NCBI GenBank assembly: GCA_021372535.1
Contig: JAJFUH010000173.1
Span: forward strand, 1 to 28,900
DNA length: 28,900 nt
Source: a bacterium
GTDB lineage: Bacteria; Latescibacterota; Latescibacteria; Latescibacterales; Latescibacteraceae
Direction of reading: 5' to 3'
In this document: in pieces, positions 1-7,354 of the stretch
Layout: the number at the start of each line of letters is the position of its first letter
Position numbering within the stretch: position 1 is the stretch's first letter
Position numbers and translations under genes: made by a program
The notes under the pieces: generated by a model
The model's input: the letters and a program-made list of their open reading frames with translations, nothing else
Database searches by the model: none
What the model was told of the DNA's origin: nothing

Positions 1-1
1 C

Positions 2-577
2 GGGATCGCGTTTCTTTTTGCGCCGAAACTTCACATGTCCATGAAGTATGCCATCGGGCCGCGCCGCGAGCTCGGAATCCGTACGTTTTTCAACATTCTC
101 GGGCCCATGACCAATCCCGCCCGTGCAAACCGTCAGCTCATCGGGGTATACAGCCAGGACCTCGTAGAAAAAGTCGCCGGAGTGCTGGCCAAGCTCGGAA
201 GCGTGAGGGCATTTGTGGTTCACGGCAGCGACGGTCTCGATGAGATCACATCGACCGGGACTACCACAATCGCGGAGGTCAGAAATGGCGCCGTAGCAGT
301 ATTCGAATGTAATCCGGAAGATTTCGGAATCGGACGGGCTGCGCCGGAAAGTCTGACCGGAGGCGATGCGGCGGAAAACGCTAAGCTGTTCTTATCGGTA
401 TTGAACGGGGAAAAGGGGCCGCAGCGTGATGTTGTCCTCATGAATTCTGCTTTTGCCATTTGCGCCGGGGGCAAAGCCGATTCACCGGCGGAAGGGTTCG
501 AGCTTGCTAAGCAATCGATCGATTCGGGTGCGGCGATGAAAAAATTAGATGCATTGAAGGAGTTCACCGTTTCATGA
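2..577 (+). CDS. trpD: Anthranilate phosphoribosyltransferase, 5' end missing
   Basis: The reading frame is open from base 2, so the gene begins upstream of the window and only the last 191 residues are seen. It transfers the phosphoribosyl group of PRPP to anthranilate, the second committed step of tryptophan synthesis, in the cytoplasm. Family signatures visible are RRELGIRTFFNILGPMTNP (roughly residues 20-38 of the visible part), the VHGSDGLDE segment, and the C-terminal half of the nucleoside phosphorylase-like fold with GGDAAENAKLF. The stop codon overlaps the trpC start as ATGA (574-577), which implies translational coupling. Nothing looks damaged. Identification is firm from the motifs and from position at the head of a trp cluster. 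Confidence 0.95.
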   Translation, partial: GIAFLFAPKLHMSMKYAIGPRRELGIRTFFNILGPMTNPARANRQLIGVYSQDLVEKVAGVLAKLGSVRAFVVHGSDGLDEITSTGTTTIAEVRNGAVAVFECNPEDFGIGRAAPESLTGGDAAENAKLFLSVLNGEKGPQRDVVLMNSAFAICAGGKADSPAEGFELAKQSIDSGAAMKKLDALKEFTVS

Positions 578-1365
578 CCGGTATCCTTGAGGAGATCGTT
601 TCATATAAGCGGACGTTTGTTGCGGAATCGAAGAAACGCCTTTCGATGCGCGAGCTCGAAGAGATGGTCACGGTTTCCGGATCTGTACGGGGTTTCGCCG
701 AGGCGATCGGGAGGAAAGGGTGCGCGCTTATAGCGGAGATAAAAACCGCTTCGCCCTCGAAAGGGATTATCCGCGATGATGTAACGGTCGAGGATGTCGC
801 CCGGATATATGAGGAAAACGGCGCTTCGTGCATATCTGTCCTCACCGATGAGCGATTTTTCAAGGGCAGCCTTGAACGGCTCGACAGGGTGCGGAAGGTA
901 TGCTCGCTGCCGATTCTGAGGAAAGATTTTATCATCGATCCATACCAGATTTACGAGGCCCGGGTTTTCGGCGCCGATGCGGTGCTCCTGATAGCCGCAG
1001 TACTCGACGACGAGCGGATGAAAGATTTTATCGAACTTTCCGCGGGATTGTCCCTTGACAGTCTTGTTGAAGTGCATGATAATGAAGAGATGGCGAGGGT
1101 GCGCGATCTCGGTGTCAGCCTGATCGGCATCAATAACCGTAACCTCAGTACATTTGTTACCGACCTCTCGGCGACCGAGCAACTTGCATCACAGGCGCCG
1201 GGGAATGCACTCCTCGTGAGCGAAAGCGGAATTAATACCGCCGATGATGTGCGAACCGTACACAATATGGGTGCGGATGCAGTGCTGGTCGGAGAAGCGA
1301 TTATGCGTGAACGAAACATGTCCCTGAAAGTCAGGGAGCTTTCGGAAGCAGTGCCGCGAAAATAA
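574..1365 (+). CDS. trpC: Indole-3-glycerol phosphate synthase
   Basis: A 263-residue single-domain (beta/alpha)8 enzyme that cyclises CdRP to indole-3-glycerol phosphate. The catalytic set is complete: ALIAEIKTASPSKG carries E55 and K57, LRKDF carries K117, LVEVH carries E166, NNRNL lies at 187-191, and the phosphate-binding segments SESGI (216-220) and LVGEA (238-242) are intact. The length matches monofunctional TrpC. TrpF is a separate gene further on, unlike the fused enterobacterial TrpCF. The ATG start overlaps the trpD stop by four bases. Identification is secure. Confidence 0.97.
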   Translation: MTGILEEIVSYKRTFVAESKKRLSMRELEEMVTVSGSVRGFAEAIGRKGCALIAEIKTASPSKGIIRDDVTVEDVARIYEENGASCISVLTDERFFKGSLERLDRVRKVCSLPILRKDFIIDPYQIYEARVFGADAVLLIAAVLDDERMKDFIELSAGLSLDSLVEVHDNEEMARVRDLGVSLIGINNRNLSTFVTDLSATEQLASQAPGNALLVSESGINTADDVRTVHNMGADAVLVGEAIMRERNMSLKVRELSEAVPRK

Positions 1366-1431
1366 ATGGTGCACTGTAATACAACACAAGAAGCAACACT
1401 TCACATCAAACCATCACAAGGAGGGAGCTAC

Positions 1432-2814
1432 ATGAGTAACCAGATCAACCTGCCTTCGACCGAGATGCCGAAGCAATGGTACAACATTGTTGCGGAAATG
1501 CTTCCGGACAATCCTCCGGCACCGCCGATGAATGCCGTTACGAACAAACCGGCCGGCCCGGCGGACCTCCTGCCGGTATTCCCCATGGGTGTGCTCGAGC
1601 AGGAAATGTCGCCCGAACGCTGGATAGATATCCCCGAAGAGGTTATGGAAATTCTCTCCATCTGGCGGCCGACTCCCCTCGTTCGCGCCCGTCGCCTCGA
1701 GGAATATCTCGGAACCCCGGCGAAAATCTTTTATAAGAACGAGAGTGTCTCTCCTCCGGGATCGCATAAGCCGAATACAGCAGTGGCGCAGGCTTATTAC
1801 AACAAACGTGAGGGTATTAAGAACATCACGACTGAGACGGGAGCAGGTCAGTGGGGAAGTGCCCTTTCGTTTGCCTGCAACATGTTCGGAATAAAATGCA
1901 CGGTGTTCATGGTGAAGGTCAGTTACGAACAAAAACCGTACCGCAAATCCCTCATGCATGTATGGGGCGCCGAGGTCATTCCGAGCCCGTCCAACAGGAC
2001 CGATGCGGGCCGTAAAATGCTCGCGATTGATCCCGACTGTCCGGGAAGTCTTGGAATCGCGATCAGCGAAGCGGTTCAGGAGGCGGTTGCGGATGAAAAG
2101 ACCAAGTACTCCCTCGGGAGTGTGCTCAATCACGTCCTTCTCCACCAGAGCATCATCGGGCTTGAGTCGATCAGACAGTTCAAGATGATCGATGATTATC
2201 CCGATGTGGTTATCGGCTGTGTCGGCGGCGGGTCGAACATGGCGGGATTCACCTTTCCGTTCCTCGGTCAGCGTATGCGCGGCGAGGCGAAAAAACCCGG
2301 AATCCGTGTTGTAGCCGTCGAACCGACAGCATGCCCGACACTGACCAAGGGTGTTTACGCTTACGATTTCGGCGACCAGGCGCAGATGACTCCTGCAATG
2401 CTCATGTATACGCTCGGACATGACTTTATCCCCGCGGGAATCCATGCTGGCGGTTTACGGTATCATGGTGATTCTCCGCTTTTATCCAAGCTCGTGCATG
2501 AAAAAGAGATCGAGACGGTGGCGTTCCACCAGAACGAATGCTATGAGGCAGCAGTTACCTTTGCCCGTACCGAAGGACTGCTTCCCGCTCCGGAAACTTC
2601 GCATGCCATCAGGGCGGCGATTAACGAAGCGCTTGCATGCAAAAAAACCGGCGAGAAGAAAACCATCGCGTTCAACTACAGCGGTCATGGACATTTCGAC
2701 CTCGGCGGTTACGATGCATACCTTGCGGGGAAGCTTGTCGATTATGCTTACCCTGAGGAAGAGATCAAGAAATCCATTGCCAAACTCCCCAAAGTGACTC
2801 CTCCGGGGATGTAA
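1432..2814 (+). CDS. trpB2: Tryptophan synthase beta chain, TrpB2 type
   Basis: A 460-residue PLP enzyme of the TrpB2 (TrpB-like) group, which has an N-terminal extension compared with ordinary TrpB. Visible motifs are [11 protein letters not shown] with the PLP lysine K113, [10 protein letters not shown] with the catalytic glutamate E135, phosphate-binding GGGSN (265-269), the TrpB2-typical AGGLRYHG (339-346), and NYSGHGHFD near the C-terminus. Family members make tryptophan from indole and serine, often as stand-alone enzymes rather than TrpA partners. The start was set at 1432 because AAGGAGGG (1418-1425) lies six bases before it. An in-frame ATG at 1366, abutting the trpC stop, would add 22 residues that do not look like the family. 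A conventional trpB follows at 3781. Confidence 0.93.
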   Translation: MSNQINLPSTEMPKQWYNIVAEMLPDNPPAPPMNAVTNKPAGPADLLPVFPMGVLEQEMSPERWIDIPEEVMEILSIWRPTPLVRARRLEEYLGTPAKIFYKNESVSPPGSHKPNTAVAQAYYNKREGIKNITTETGAGQWGSALSFACNMFGIKCTVFMVKVSYEQKPYRKSLMHVWGAEVIPSPSNRTDAGRKMLAIDPDCPGSLGIAISEAVQEAVADEKTKYSLGSVLNHVLLHQSIIGLESIRQFKMIDDYPDVVIGCVGGGSNMAGFTFPFLGQRMRGEAKKPGIRVVAVEPTACPTLTKGVYAYDFGDQAQMTPAMLMYTLGHDFIPAGIHAGGLRYHGDSPLLSKLVHEKEIETVAFHQNECYEAAVTFARTEGLLPAPETSHAIRAAINEALACKKTGEKKTIAFNYSGHGHFDLGGYDAYLAGKLVDYAYPEEEIKKSIAKLPKVTPPGM

Positions 2815-2826
2815 CAGGTTCTGCGA

Positions 2827-2853
2827 GGGAGCGGGGTTCGATATCCTGCTCCC
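2827..2853 (+). terminator. Hairpin after trpB2, possible weak terminator
   Basis: GGGAGCGGG (2827-2835) pairs with CCTGCTCCC (2845-2853) through nine pairs, one of them G-U, around a nine-base loop. It starts 13 bases after the trpB2 stop. No T run follows, so intrinsic termination is doubtful; it could equally protect the 3' end of the upstream message or cause partial termination. Confidence 0.4.
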
Positions 2854-2917
2854 CCGATGATTTATCATGTAATCCGGGAAATTCACATAATTCAGTAGAT
2901 TACACATATACATGGAT

Positions 2918-2946
2918 TTGAATTTTTTCTAAAATATGACTTTTAT
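2918..2946 (+). promoter_or_regulatory. Weak candidate promoter ahead of trpFBA
   Basis: TTGAAT (2918-2923) and TTTTAT (2941-2946) are 17 bases apart, each matching four of six consensus bases, in an AT-rich region. It would give trpF, trpB, trpA and aroQ their own transcript. The match is weak and AT-richness alone could produce it. Confidence 0.25.
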
Positions 2947-3040
2947 CAAAATTAATCATAGCAGCATGAATGACAGGGAACACTTTTTTTTAAGGGGAGC
3001 ACTAATTAAAGAATATCACTACGGAACACGGAGGTCACGG

Positions 3041-3118
3041 ATGAAAAACCTTGTAATCCGCGAATATCCGCGTTCCATTCCCGATGATAATTACATTTAT
3101 GAATATATCGTCCATTGA
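3041..3118 (+). CDS. Putative 25-residue leader-like peptide, Tyr-rich
   Basis: A 25-codon frame opens with ATG six bases after a consensus GGAGG (3030-3034) and ends 39 bases before trpF. It has no recognisable family. Four of its 25 residues are Tyr, three of them in a five-residue span (YIYEY). Its place just ahead of trpF-trpB-trpA and a chorismate mutase gene invites the idea of a translated leader, but no terminator/antiterminator pair is evident around it. The bases before the start (ACACGGAGGTCACGG) also resemble low-complexity intergenic repeats, so the ribosome site may be accidental. Whether it is translated is unknown. Confidence 0.3.
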   Translation: MKNLVIREYPRSIPDDNYIYEYIVH

Positions 3119-3157
3119 AATTGAGCCAACGGTTTTTTTCTGTCATCCCACAAGAAC

Positions 3158-3784
3158 ATGAAACTGTACATTAAAATCTGTGGAATCACCACTGCCGGTG
3201 ATGCTGTCCTTGCCGAACAATCGGGTGCATCCGCTGTGGGATTCATCTTTTATCCACCGAGTCCCCGGGCGGTCGCGCCGGAAAAGGCCGCTGAAATTTC
3301 TCGCTCGCTCGGGCCGTTTATTACCCGTGTGGGGGTTTTTGTCGATGAGGACCCGGATGTGGTTCTGGAGACTGTCCGGACGGCGCATCTGAGTGCGGTA
3401 CAGCTTCATGGCTCGGAAAGCCCCGGATATATCGGGCAGCTGCAGGGAATACCGGTCATAAAAGCCTTTCGGGTGGGTCCGGATTTCGATCACGGGATAC
3501 TTGGCCGCTACACCGTATCGGCATATCTTCTCGACGCTTTCCATGAAGATGCATACGGCGGTACGGGAAAAACTTTTGACTGGGATAAGGCTGCCGCATG
3601 CAGACACTATGGAAAAATCATTCTTGCGGGCGGACTGAACGCGGACAATATCGGTAATGCGCTGAAAGTGGTGAATCCATGGGGAGTTGATATTTCGAGC
3701 GGAATTGAACAACGGCCCGGTAAAAAAGACCCGGAGAAAATGAAAGCACTTTTTAACGCGATAACAAGGGAGTTGACGAGGTGA
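3158..3784 (+). CDS. trpF: Phosphoribosylanthranilate isomerase
   Basis: A 208-residue (beta/alpha)8 isomerase that converts PRA to CdRP. Motifs are YIKICGIT at the N-terminus (the KICG cysteine is the general base), [38 protein letters not shown] with GGTGKTFDW, and [11 protein letters not shown] with its phosphate-binding glycines and catalytic Asp near VDISSGIE. The length is normal. The ribosome site before ATG 3158 is poor (ACAAGAAC), but family alignment leaves no better start. Its stop overlaps the GTG start of trpB (3781-3784). Confidence 0.95.
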   Translation: MKLYIKICGITTAGDAVLAEQSGASAVGFIFYPPSPRAVAPEKAAEISRSLGPFITRVGVFVDEDPDVVLETVRTAHLSAVQLHGSESPGYIGQLQGIPVIKAFRVGPDFDHGILGRYTVSAYLLDAFHEDAYGGTGKTFDWDKAAACRHYGKIILAGGLNADNIGNALKVVNPWGVDISSGIEQRPGKKDPEKMKALFNAITRELTR

Positions 3785-4983
3785 AAAAAGGAGATACATA
3801 TCCCGATAAAAGAGGATATTTCGATGCTTACGGCGGGAGATATGTTCCAGAAACGCTCATGCCGGTCCTGCTGGAAATGGAGCGTGTCTATGACGAGGTC
3901 AGGAACGACTGGTCGTTTCAGCAGGAATTTCATGATCTTCTCCGCGATTATGTCGGTCGTCCCACGCCTCTTACCTATGCGGGAAATCTCACCGAACATC
4001 TCGGCGGAGCCAGGATATATCTGAAACGCGAGGATTTGACCCATACCGGCGCACACAAGATCAACAATGCTGTCGGTCAGGCGCTCCTGGCGCGGCGGAT
4101 GGGCAGGACGAGGGTGATAGCCGAAACGGGCGCCGGACAGCACGGCGTTGCGGTGGCCACAATTGCGGCGCTCTTCGGTTTCAAATGTGAAATTTTCATG
4201 GGATCCGAAGACATGCGGCGGCAGTCGCTCAATGTTTTCCGTATGAGACTTCTCGGCTCGACAGTCACCGAAGTGAAAACCGGCTCTCAGACGCTCAAGG
4301 ATGCCATCAACGAGGCGATGAGAAACTGGGCGCTGACCTGCAGCGACACCTATTATATTTTCGGAACCGTGCTCGGGCCGCATCCGTTTCCGCTTCTTGT
4401 GCGTGATTTTCAGAGCGTTATCGGCCGTGAGGCGCGCGAACAGATTCTGGAAAAGGAAGGACGGCTTCCCGATGTGCTCGTTGCCTGTGTGGGCGGGGGG
4501 TCGAACGCCATAGGGCTTTTCCATGAGTTTCTCGGGGATGAGTCGGTCCGCATGATCGGAGTCGAGGCGGGCGGCAAGGGCAGCGGTTACGGGGAGCATG
4601 CCGCGCGGTTCCTTACGGGCAGACCGGGAGTTCTGCATGGCGTTTATACGTACGTTCTCCAGGATGAACACGGCCAGATCAGCCCTACGCACTCGGTTTC
4701 AGCGGGTCTCGATTACCCCTCGGTCGGTCCTGAGCATGTCATGCTCATGAAAAAAGGCCGTGCCGAGTATACCTATGCGACCGATGAGGAATGCATGGCG
4801 GCTTTCCGTCTTCTTTCGGAGAAAGAGGGAATAATCCCCGCGCTCGAAAGCGCTCATGCCGTTGCCCATGCTGTCAAAATCGCACCGAAGATGGGCAAGG
4901 ATCGGATCATGATTATCAATCTCAGCGGACGAGGCGACAAGGATGTCAATACCGCGATAGAAATCATAAAATTAGGGGAATAA
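3781..4983 (+). CDS. trpB: Tryptophan synthase beta chain, TrpB1 type
   Basis: A 400-residue conventional TrpB that joins indole and serine in the alpha2-beta2 complex with Trp[17 protein letters not shown] carries the PLP lysine K93, [10 protein letters not shown] carries the catalytic E115, and [10 protein letters not shown] (236-245) is the phosphate cup. Start GTG 3781 overlaps the trpF stop, with AAGGGAG (3766-3772) eight bases upstream. It sits directly before trpA (four-base gap), the usual arrangement for an obligate partner. The window therefore encodes two beta chains; this is the one expected to partner TrpA. Confidence 0.97.
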   Translation: MKKGDTYPDKRGYFDAYGGRYVPETLMPVLLEMERVYDEVRNDWSFQQEFHDLLRDYVGRPTPLTYAGNLTEHLGGARIYLKREDLTHTGAHKINNAVGQALLARRMGRTRVIAETGAGQHGVAVATIAALFGFKCEIFMGSEDMRRQSLNVFRMRLLGSTVTEVKTGSQTLKDAINEAMRNWALTCSDTYYIFGTVLGPHPFPLLVRDFQSVIGREAREQILEKEGRLPDVLVACVGGGSNAIGLFHEFLGDESVRMIGVEAGGKGSGYGEHAARFLTGRPGVLHGVYTYVLQDEHGQISPTHSVSAGLDYPSVGPEHVMLMKKGRAEYTYATDEECMAAFRLLSEKEGIIPALESAHAVAHAVKIAPKMGKDRIMIINLSGRGDKDVNTAIEIIKLGE

Positions 4984-4987
4984 CGAT

Positions 4988-5788
4988 ATGGGAAGAATGG
5001 AGAAACGATTTTCAGAGGCTCTGGGGCAAGGGCGGAAGGTTTTTATCGCCTATATTACCGCCGGTGACCCTTCACTCGAATCAACGATGAGGCTTGTAAG
5101 GGAATTTGAAACGCAGGGTGTCGATATTATTGAGCTCGGCGTTCCGTTTTCCGATCCTGTGGCCGATGGCCCGGTCAACCAGGAAGCGGCGATGCGCGCC
5201 CTGAAATCCGGTGTTAACATCGGGCAGATTCTCGGAATGATCCGTGAATTACGGAAAGAATCGCAGATTCCGATTATATTTTTTACCTACTACAACTCCC
5301 TGTTGGCATATGGTCTCGAACGGTTTGTGAACGATGCGGCGGATTCCGGTCTGGACGGCGCGCTGGTGCTCGATCTGCCCCCGGAAGAAGCGGGTGAATA
5401 CAAGCATCTCATGGATGAGAAGCATCTTGCGACTGTTTTTCTCGTTTCACCGGTTACTCCTGAGGAACGACTGGAAATGATTGCAGAAAACGCCACCGGT
5501 TTTGTATATTATGTGTCACAGATGGGTGTAACCGGAGAACGGGAGTCGATTGCCAGGAGCATTCCCGATAAAGTCGGCGCCATAAAGGCCAGAACTAAAG
5601 TCCCGGTAGCGGTCGGTTTCGGTATTTCTACCCCTGACCATGTCCGTGAAATCGCCCGGTACGCCGATGGTGTGATTGTCGGAAGCTCGATCGTACGCAA
5701 GATTGGCGATCTGGGTTCCAGACCGGGATTTGAAAAAGAGGTGGGTGCTTATGTGGGAACGCTCGCATCATCCACCTATCACCATTGA
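4988..5788 (+). CDS. trpA: Tryptophan synthase alpha chain
   Basis: A 266-residue (beta/alpha)8 subunit that cleaves indole-3-glycerol phosphate and passes indole to TrpB. The catalytic acids fall at the same numbers as in the E. coli enzyme: E49 in DIIELGVPFSDP and D60 in PVADGP. Further signatures are YITAGDP, FFTYYNSLLAYG, LVLDLPPEE, YVSQMGVTG (flexible loop 6 region), VAVGFGIST and DGVIVGSSIV. AGGGGAA (4974-4980) lies seven bases before ATG 4988. A second in-frame ATG three codons on is less well placed. Confidence 0.97.
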   Translation: MGRMEKRFSEALGQGRKVFIAYITAGDPSLESTMRLVREFETQGVDIIELGVPFSDPVADGPVNQEAAMRALKSGVNIGQILGMIRELRKESQIPIIFFTYYNSLLAYGLERFVNDAADSGLDGALVLDLPPEEAGEYKHLMDEKHLATVFLVSPVTPEERLEMIAENATGFVYYVSQMGVTGERESIARSIPDKVGAIKARTKVPVAVGFGISTPDHVREIARYADGVIVGSSIVRKIGDLGSRPGFEKEVGAYVGTLASSTYHH

Positions 5789-5804
5789 AAGGAGTAAAAC
5801 AGTT

Positions 5805-6089
5805 ATGGATGATATTGCCGGTTGGCGCGAACGTATTGACGAAATCGATACCCGTATGGTCGAGCTTCTTAACGAACGAGCCCGATGCGCTTTGGAAATC
5901 GGCAAGATCAAAGCCATGAATGGTATGAAGGTTTTTAACCCGGTTCGGGAACGGGAAGTATTTACCAACGTTTTCCAGAAAAACAAGGGACCGCTCTCGG
6001 ATCATGCCTTATTGAGAATTTTCAAACGTATCATCGAAGAATGCAGGGACCTCGAAAAAAATACCGGCCAGCATGGGCTTTCTCAATAA
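5805..6089 (+). CDS. aroQ: Monofunctional chorismate mutase, AroQ class
   Basis: A 94-residue all-helical protein that converts chorismate to prephenate, the branch toward Phe and Tyr. Aligned by eye with the mutase domain of the E. coli P-protein, the active-site set is kept: R8, R25, K36, and R48-E49 in NPVREREVF. No prephenate dehydratase or dehydrogenase domain is attached. The start at 5805 follows AAAGGAG (5788-5794); the frame is open further upstream inside trpA but lacks a ribosome site there. Placing the competing branch enzyme as the last gene of the trp cluster couples the two fates of chorismate at the transcript level (inference). Confidence 0.93.
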   Translation: MDDIAGWRERIDEIDTRMVELLNERARCALEIGKIKAMNGMKVFNPVREREVFTNVFQKNKGPLSDHALLRIFKRIIEECRDLEKNTGQHGLSQ

Positions 6090-6104
6090 AATCCAATTTT
6101 TTAC

Positions 6105-6133
6105 TTGTGTTTATGTTCCGAACATGGTAAATT
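6105..6133 (+). promoter_or_regulatory. Candidate promoter for the ferredoxin, palindrome in spacer
   Basis: TTGTGT (6105-6110) and TAAATT (6128-6133) are 17 bases apart. The spacer is almost filled by a perfect palindrome, ATGTTC-C-GAACAT (6113-6125), the position where a repressor would block polymerase. Both boxes are imperfect and the long distance to the ferredoxin start (about 160 bases) weakens the case. Confidence 0.35.
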
Positions 6134-6163
6134 CACGGCGAAATTTAGTATCATACAGTCATG

Positions 6164-6184
6164 GTTTATAGTTTATGGTTTATG
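6164..6184 (+). repeat. Three tandem 7-base units GTTTATR
   Basis: GTTTATA, GTTTATG and GTTTATG run head to tail just upstream of the ferredoxin gene. With the flanking bases this gives two copies of ATGGTTTAT 14 bases apart. The array is short; it could be a slippage product or a phased binding site. Confidence 0.5.
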
Positions 6185-6296
6185 TAAACAATGCTCTATA
6201 GCCGGAAATACCGGTCAATGCCTTTTCAAACGGTAAAAGAAAACCAGTAACTATTAAACGTATATTTTAACCGATTCATTTTGTAAGGAGAAAAAC

Positions 6297-6467
6297 ATGG
6301 CACATGTAATTTCTGACGAATGCATTTCCTGTGGCACCTGTGCTGGCGCTTGTCCATCGGAAGCAATTTCTGAAGGTGAAGATAAATACCATATAGATCC
6401 CGATATCTGCATCGATTGCGGAGCCTGCGTGGACGAATGTCCGGTCGAGGCAATTTCAGCCGGTTAA
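6297..6467 (+). CDS. Small 2[4Fe-4S] ferredoxin
   Basis: A 56-residue clostridial-type ferredoxin, a soluble low-potential electron carrier. Two CxxCxxCxxxCP motifs bind the clusters: C9, C12, C15, C19 and C38, C41, C44, C48. The two halves show the usual internal duplication (ISCGTCAGACPSEAIS against IDCGACVDECPVEAIS). TAAGGAG (6284-6290) lies six bases before ATG 6297. It stands alone, between a candidate promoter and a strong terminator, so no redox partner can be named from the neighbourhood. Confidence 0.95.
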   Translation: MAHVISDECISCGTCAGACPSEAISEGEDKYHIDPDICIDCGACVDECPVEAISAG

Positions 6468-6485
6468 GTTGACACCTGAATATAC

Positions 6486-6521
6486 AATCCCCGCTGTCTG
6501 TTCTGCAGGGCGGGGATTTTT
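6486..6521 (+). terminator. Intrinsic terminator after ferredoxin
   Basis: AATCCCCGC (6486-6494) and GCGGGGATT (6510-6518) make a perfect nine-pair stem around a 15-base loop, and the T run continues to 6521. It lies 18 bases after the ferredoxin stop and is the clearest Rho-independent terminator in this part of the window. Confidence 0.85.
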
Positions 6522-6903
6522 CATTTTAGCTGTATTTCATGATGAACCTTTTAATTTATTCATTCAAGGCAGTTTTCAATCATTAAAGTTCACAAAAGAA
6601 GAGTATTATAAACTCACCCCTGAATCTTTTCTCTTAAAAAAGAGAGGAGAAGCCCCCATTCCCTTTGGGTATCCTCCCTGGCAGAAGGACACGGCGACTT
6701 GCCGTGCTGTGTAGCCGCGCAGCTGGAGCAGGGGAGAATTATTGACATTTGCAGAGTTAAGGAGTTTATTGTCTATGGTTTAAAACGATATCCTGCGGCT
6801 AATAATCAGGATTTTTGTTCTTTTACACCGGAAACGGGAAACCAGAAACCGATAAACTTGTTTTTGACCGATAACTGTTTTCTGATGAATGAAAGGGGAT
6901 GTC
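6522..6903. other. Gene-free stretch between ferredoxin and the antiporter locus
   Basis: About 380 bases without a credible gene; the short open frames here lack ribosome sites and family resemblance. The centre (6631-6736) contains nested inverted repeats described separately. The right part is AT-rich and leads to the EIIA gene at 6904. I find no convincing promoter hexamer pair near 6904. Confidence 0.5.
6674..6736 (+). ncRNA. Foldable element, possible structured RNA
   Basis: CTCCCTG (6674-6680) can pair with CAGGGGAG (6729-6736) with one bulge, enclosing a perfect six-pair hairpin CACGGC-gactt-GCCGTG (6690-6706). The segment is more GC-rich than its surroundings and codes for nothing recognisable. 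It matches no riboswitch or known RNA that I can name, so this is a structural observation only. Confidence 0.25.
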
Positions 6904-7353
6904 ATGAGAAAAATTTTCGATATGATATCGCTGGATCGTATCAAAATTATCGATGCTTCCGATAAGAACTCTGCCCTTCTGGAGATTGTCGATCTTCTCG
7001 CGAAAGCAGACAGCGTTAAAGACGGTGCTGAAGTAAAGAAAGCAATTTTTGACCGTGAGAAAATCCTCAGTACGAGTATAGGTCTCGGTATTGCAATACC
7101 ACATGTGCGGCTCGAGAGTGTCACGGAGATGACCATCGCCATAGGTGTCAGCAAGAAGGGTGTGGATTATGATGCTTTTGATGATCAGCTCGTTCATATT
7201 ATTATCATGATCGCATCGCCGCTTGGAACGCACCGTGAGTATCTGAGCGTGCTTGCAAAAATCGCGCTGCTCCTGAAAAATTCCGCCCTTCGGGAAAGCC
7301 TGCTCAAAGCCGAAACTCCTGAAGATATCCATATGGCGCTGAAGGGACATTGA
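6904..7353 (+). CDS. PTS EIIA-like protein, nitrogen/fructose type (first copy)
   Basis: A 149-residue protein made of one PTS EIIA type-2 domain, the fold of PtsN and of fructose/mannitol EIIA. The phosphorylation motif STSIGLGIAIPHVR places the active His at 67, and the second family histidine is H110 in SPLGTHREYL. No EIIB or EIIC domain is attached and no sugar permease lies nearby, which favours a regulatory role. Start 6904 follows AGGGG (6894-6898); an in-frame ATG at 6889 sits on the ribosome site itself. The stop is one base before the antiporter start. Phosphate would have to come from EI and HPr encoded elsewhere. Confidence 0.9.
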   Translation: MRKIFDMISLDRIKIIDASDKNSALLEIVDLLAKADSVKDGAEVKKAIFDREKILSTSIGLGIAIPHVRLESVTEMTIAIGVSKKGVDYDAFDDQLVHIIIMIASPLGTHREYLSVLAKIALLLKNSALRESLLKAETPEDIHMALKGH

Positions 7354-7354
7354 T

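Larger units (their letters stand above)
2815..3157. other. 343-base gap inside the trp cluster
   Basis: This is the only sizeable interruption between trpB2 and trpF. It contains a nine-pair hairpin (2827-2853), an AT-rich stretch with a weak promoter-like pair (2918-2946), a 25-codon reading frame with a consensus ribosome site (3041-3118), and a run of seven T (3133-3139) that lacks a convincing stem in front of it. I see no Trp codons grouped as in a classical trp leader and no recognisable T-box. Confidence 0.6.

Noticed and set aside
1414-2445. A 343-codon open frame on the minus strand inside trpB2
   Set aside because: Antisense shadow of trpB2; composition rich in Arg and His, as expected for such shadows.
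3133-3139. T run before trpF as an attenuator
   Set aside because: No stable stem immediately precedes it; only three-pair matches separated by bulges could be found.
3607-4692. A 361-codon open frame on the minus strand across trpF and trpB
   Set aside because: Antisense to two certain genes, with no motif or ribosome site.
6469-6965. Two short plus-strand frames after the ferredoxin gene
   Set aside because: One runs through the terminator hairpin and the other into the EIIA gene in a different frame; neither has a ribosome site or a recognisable product.
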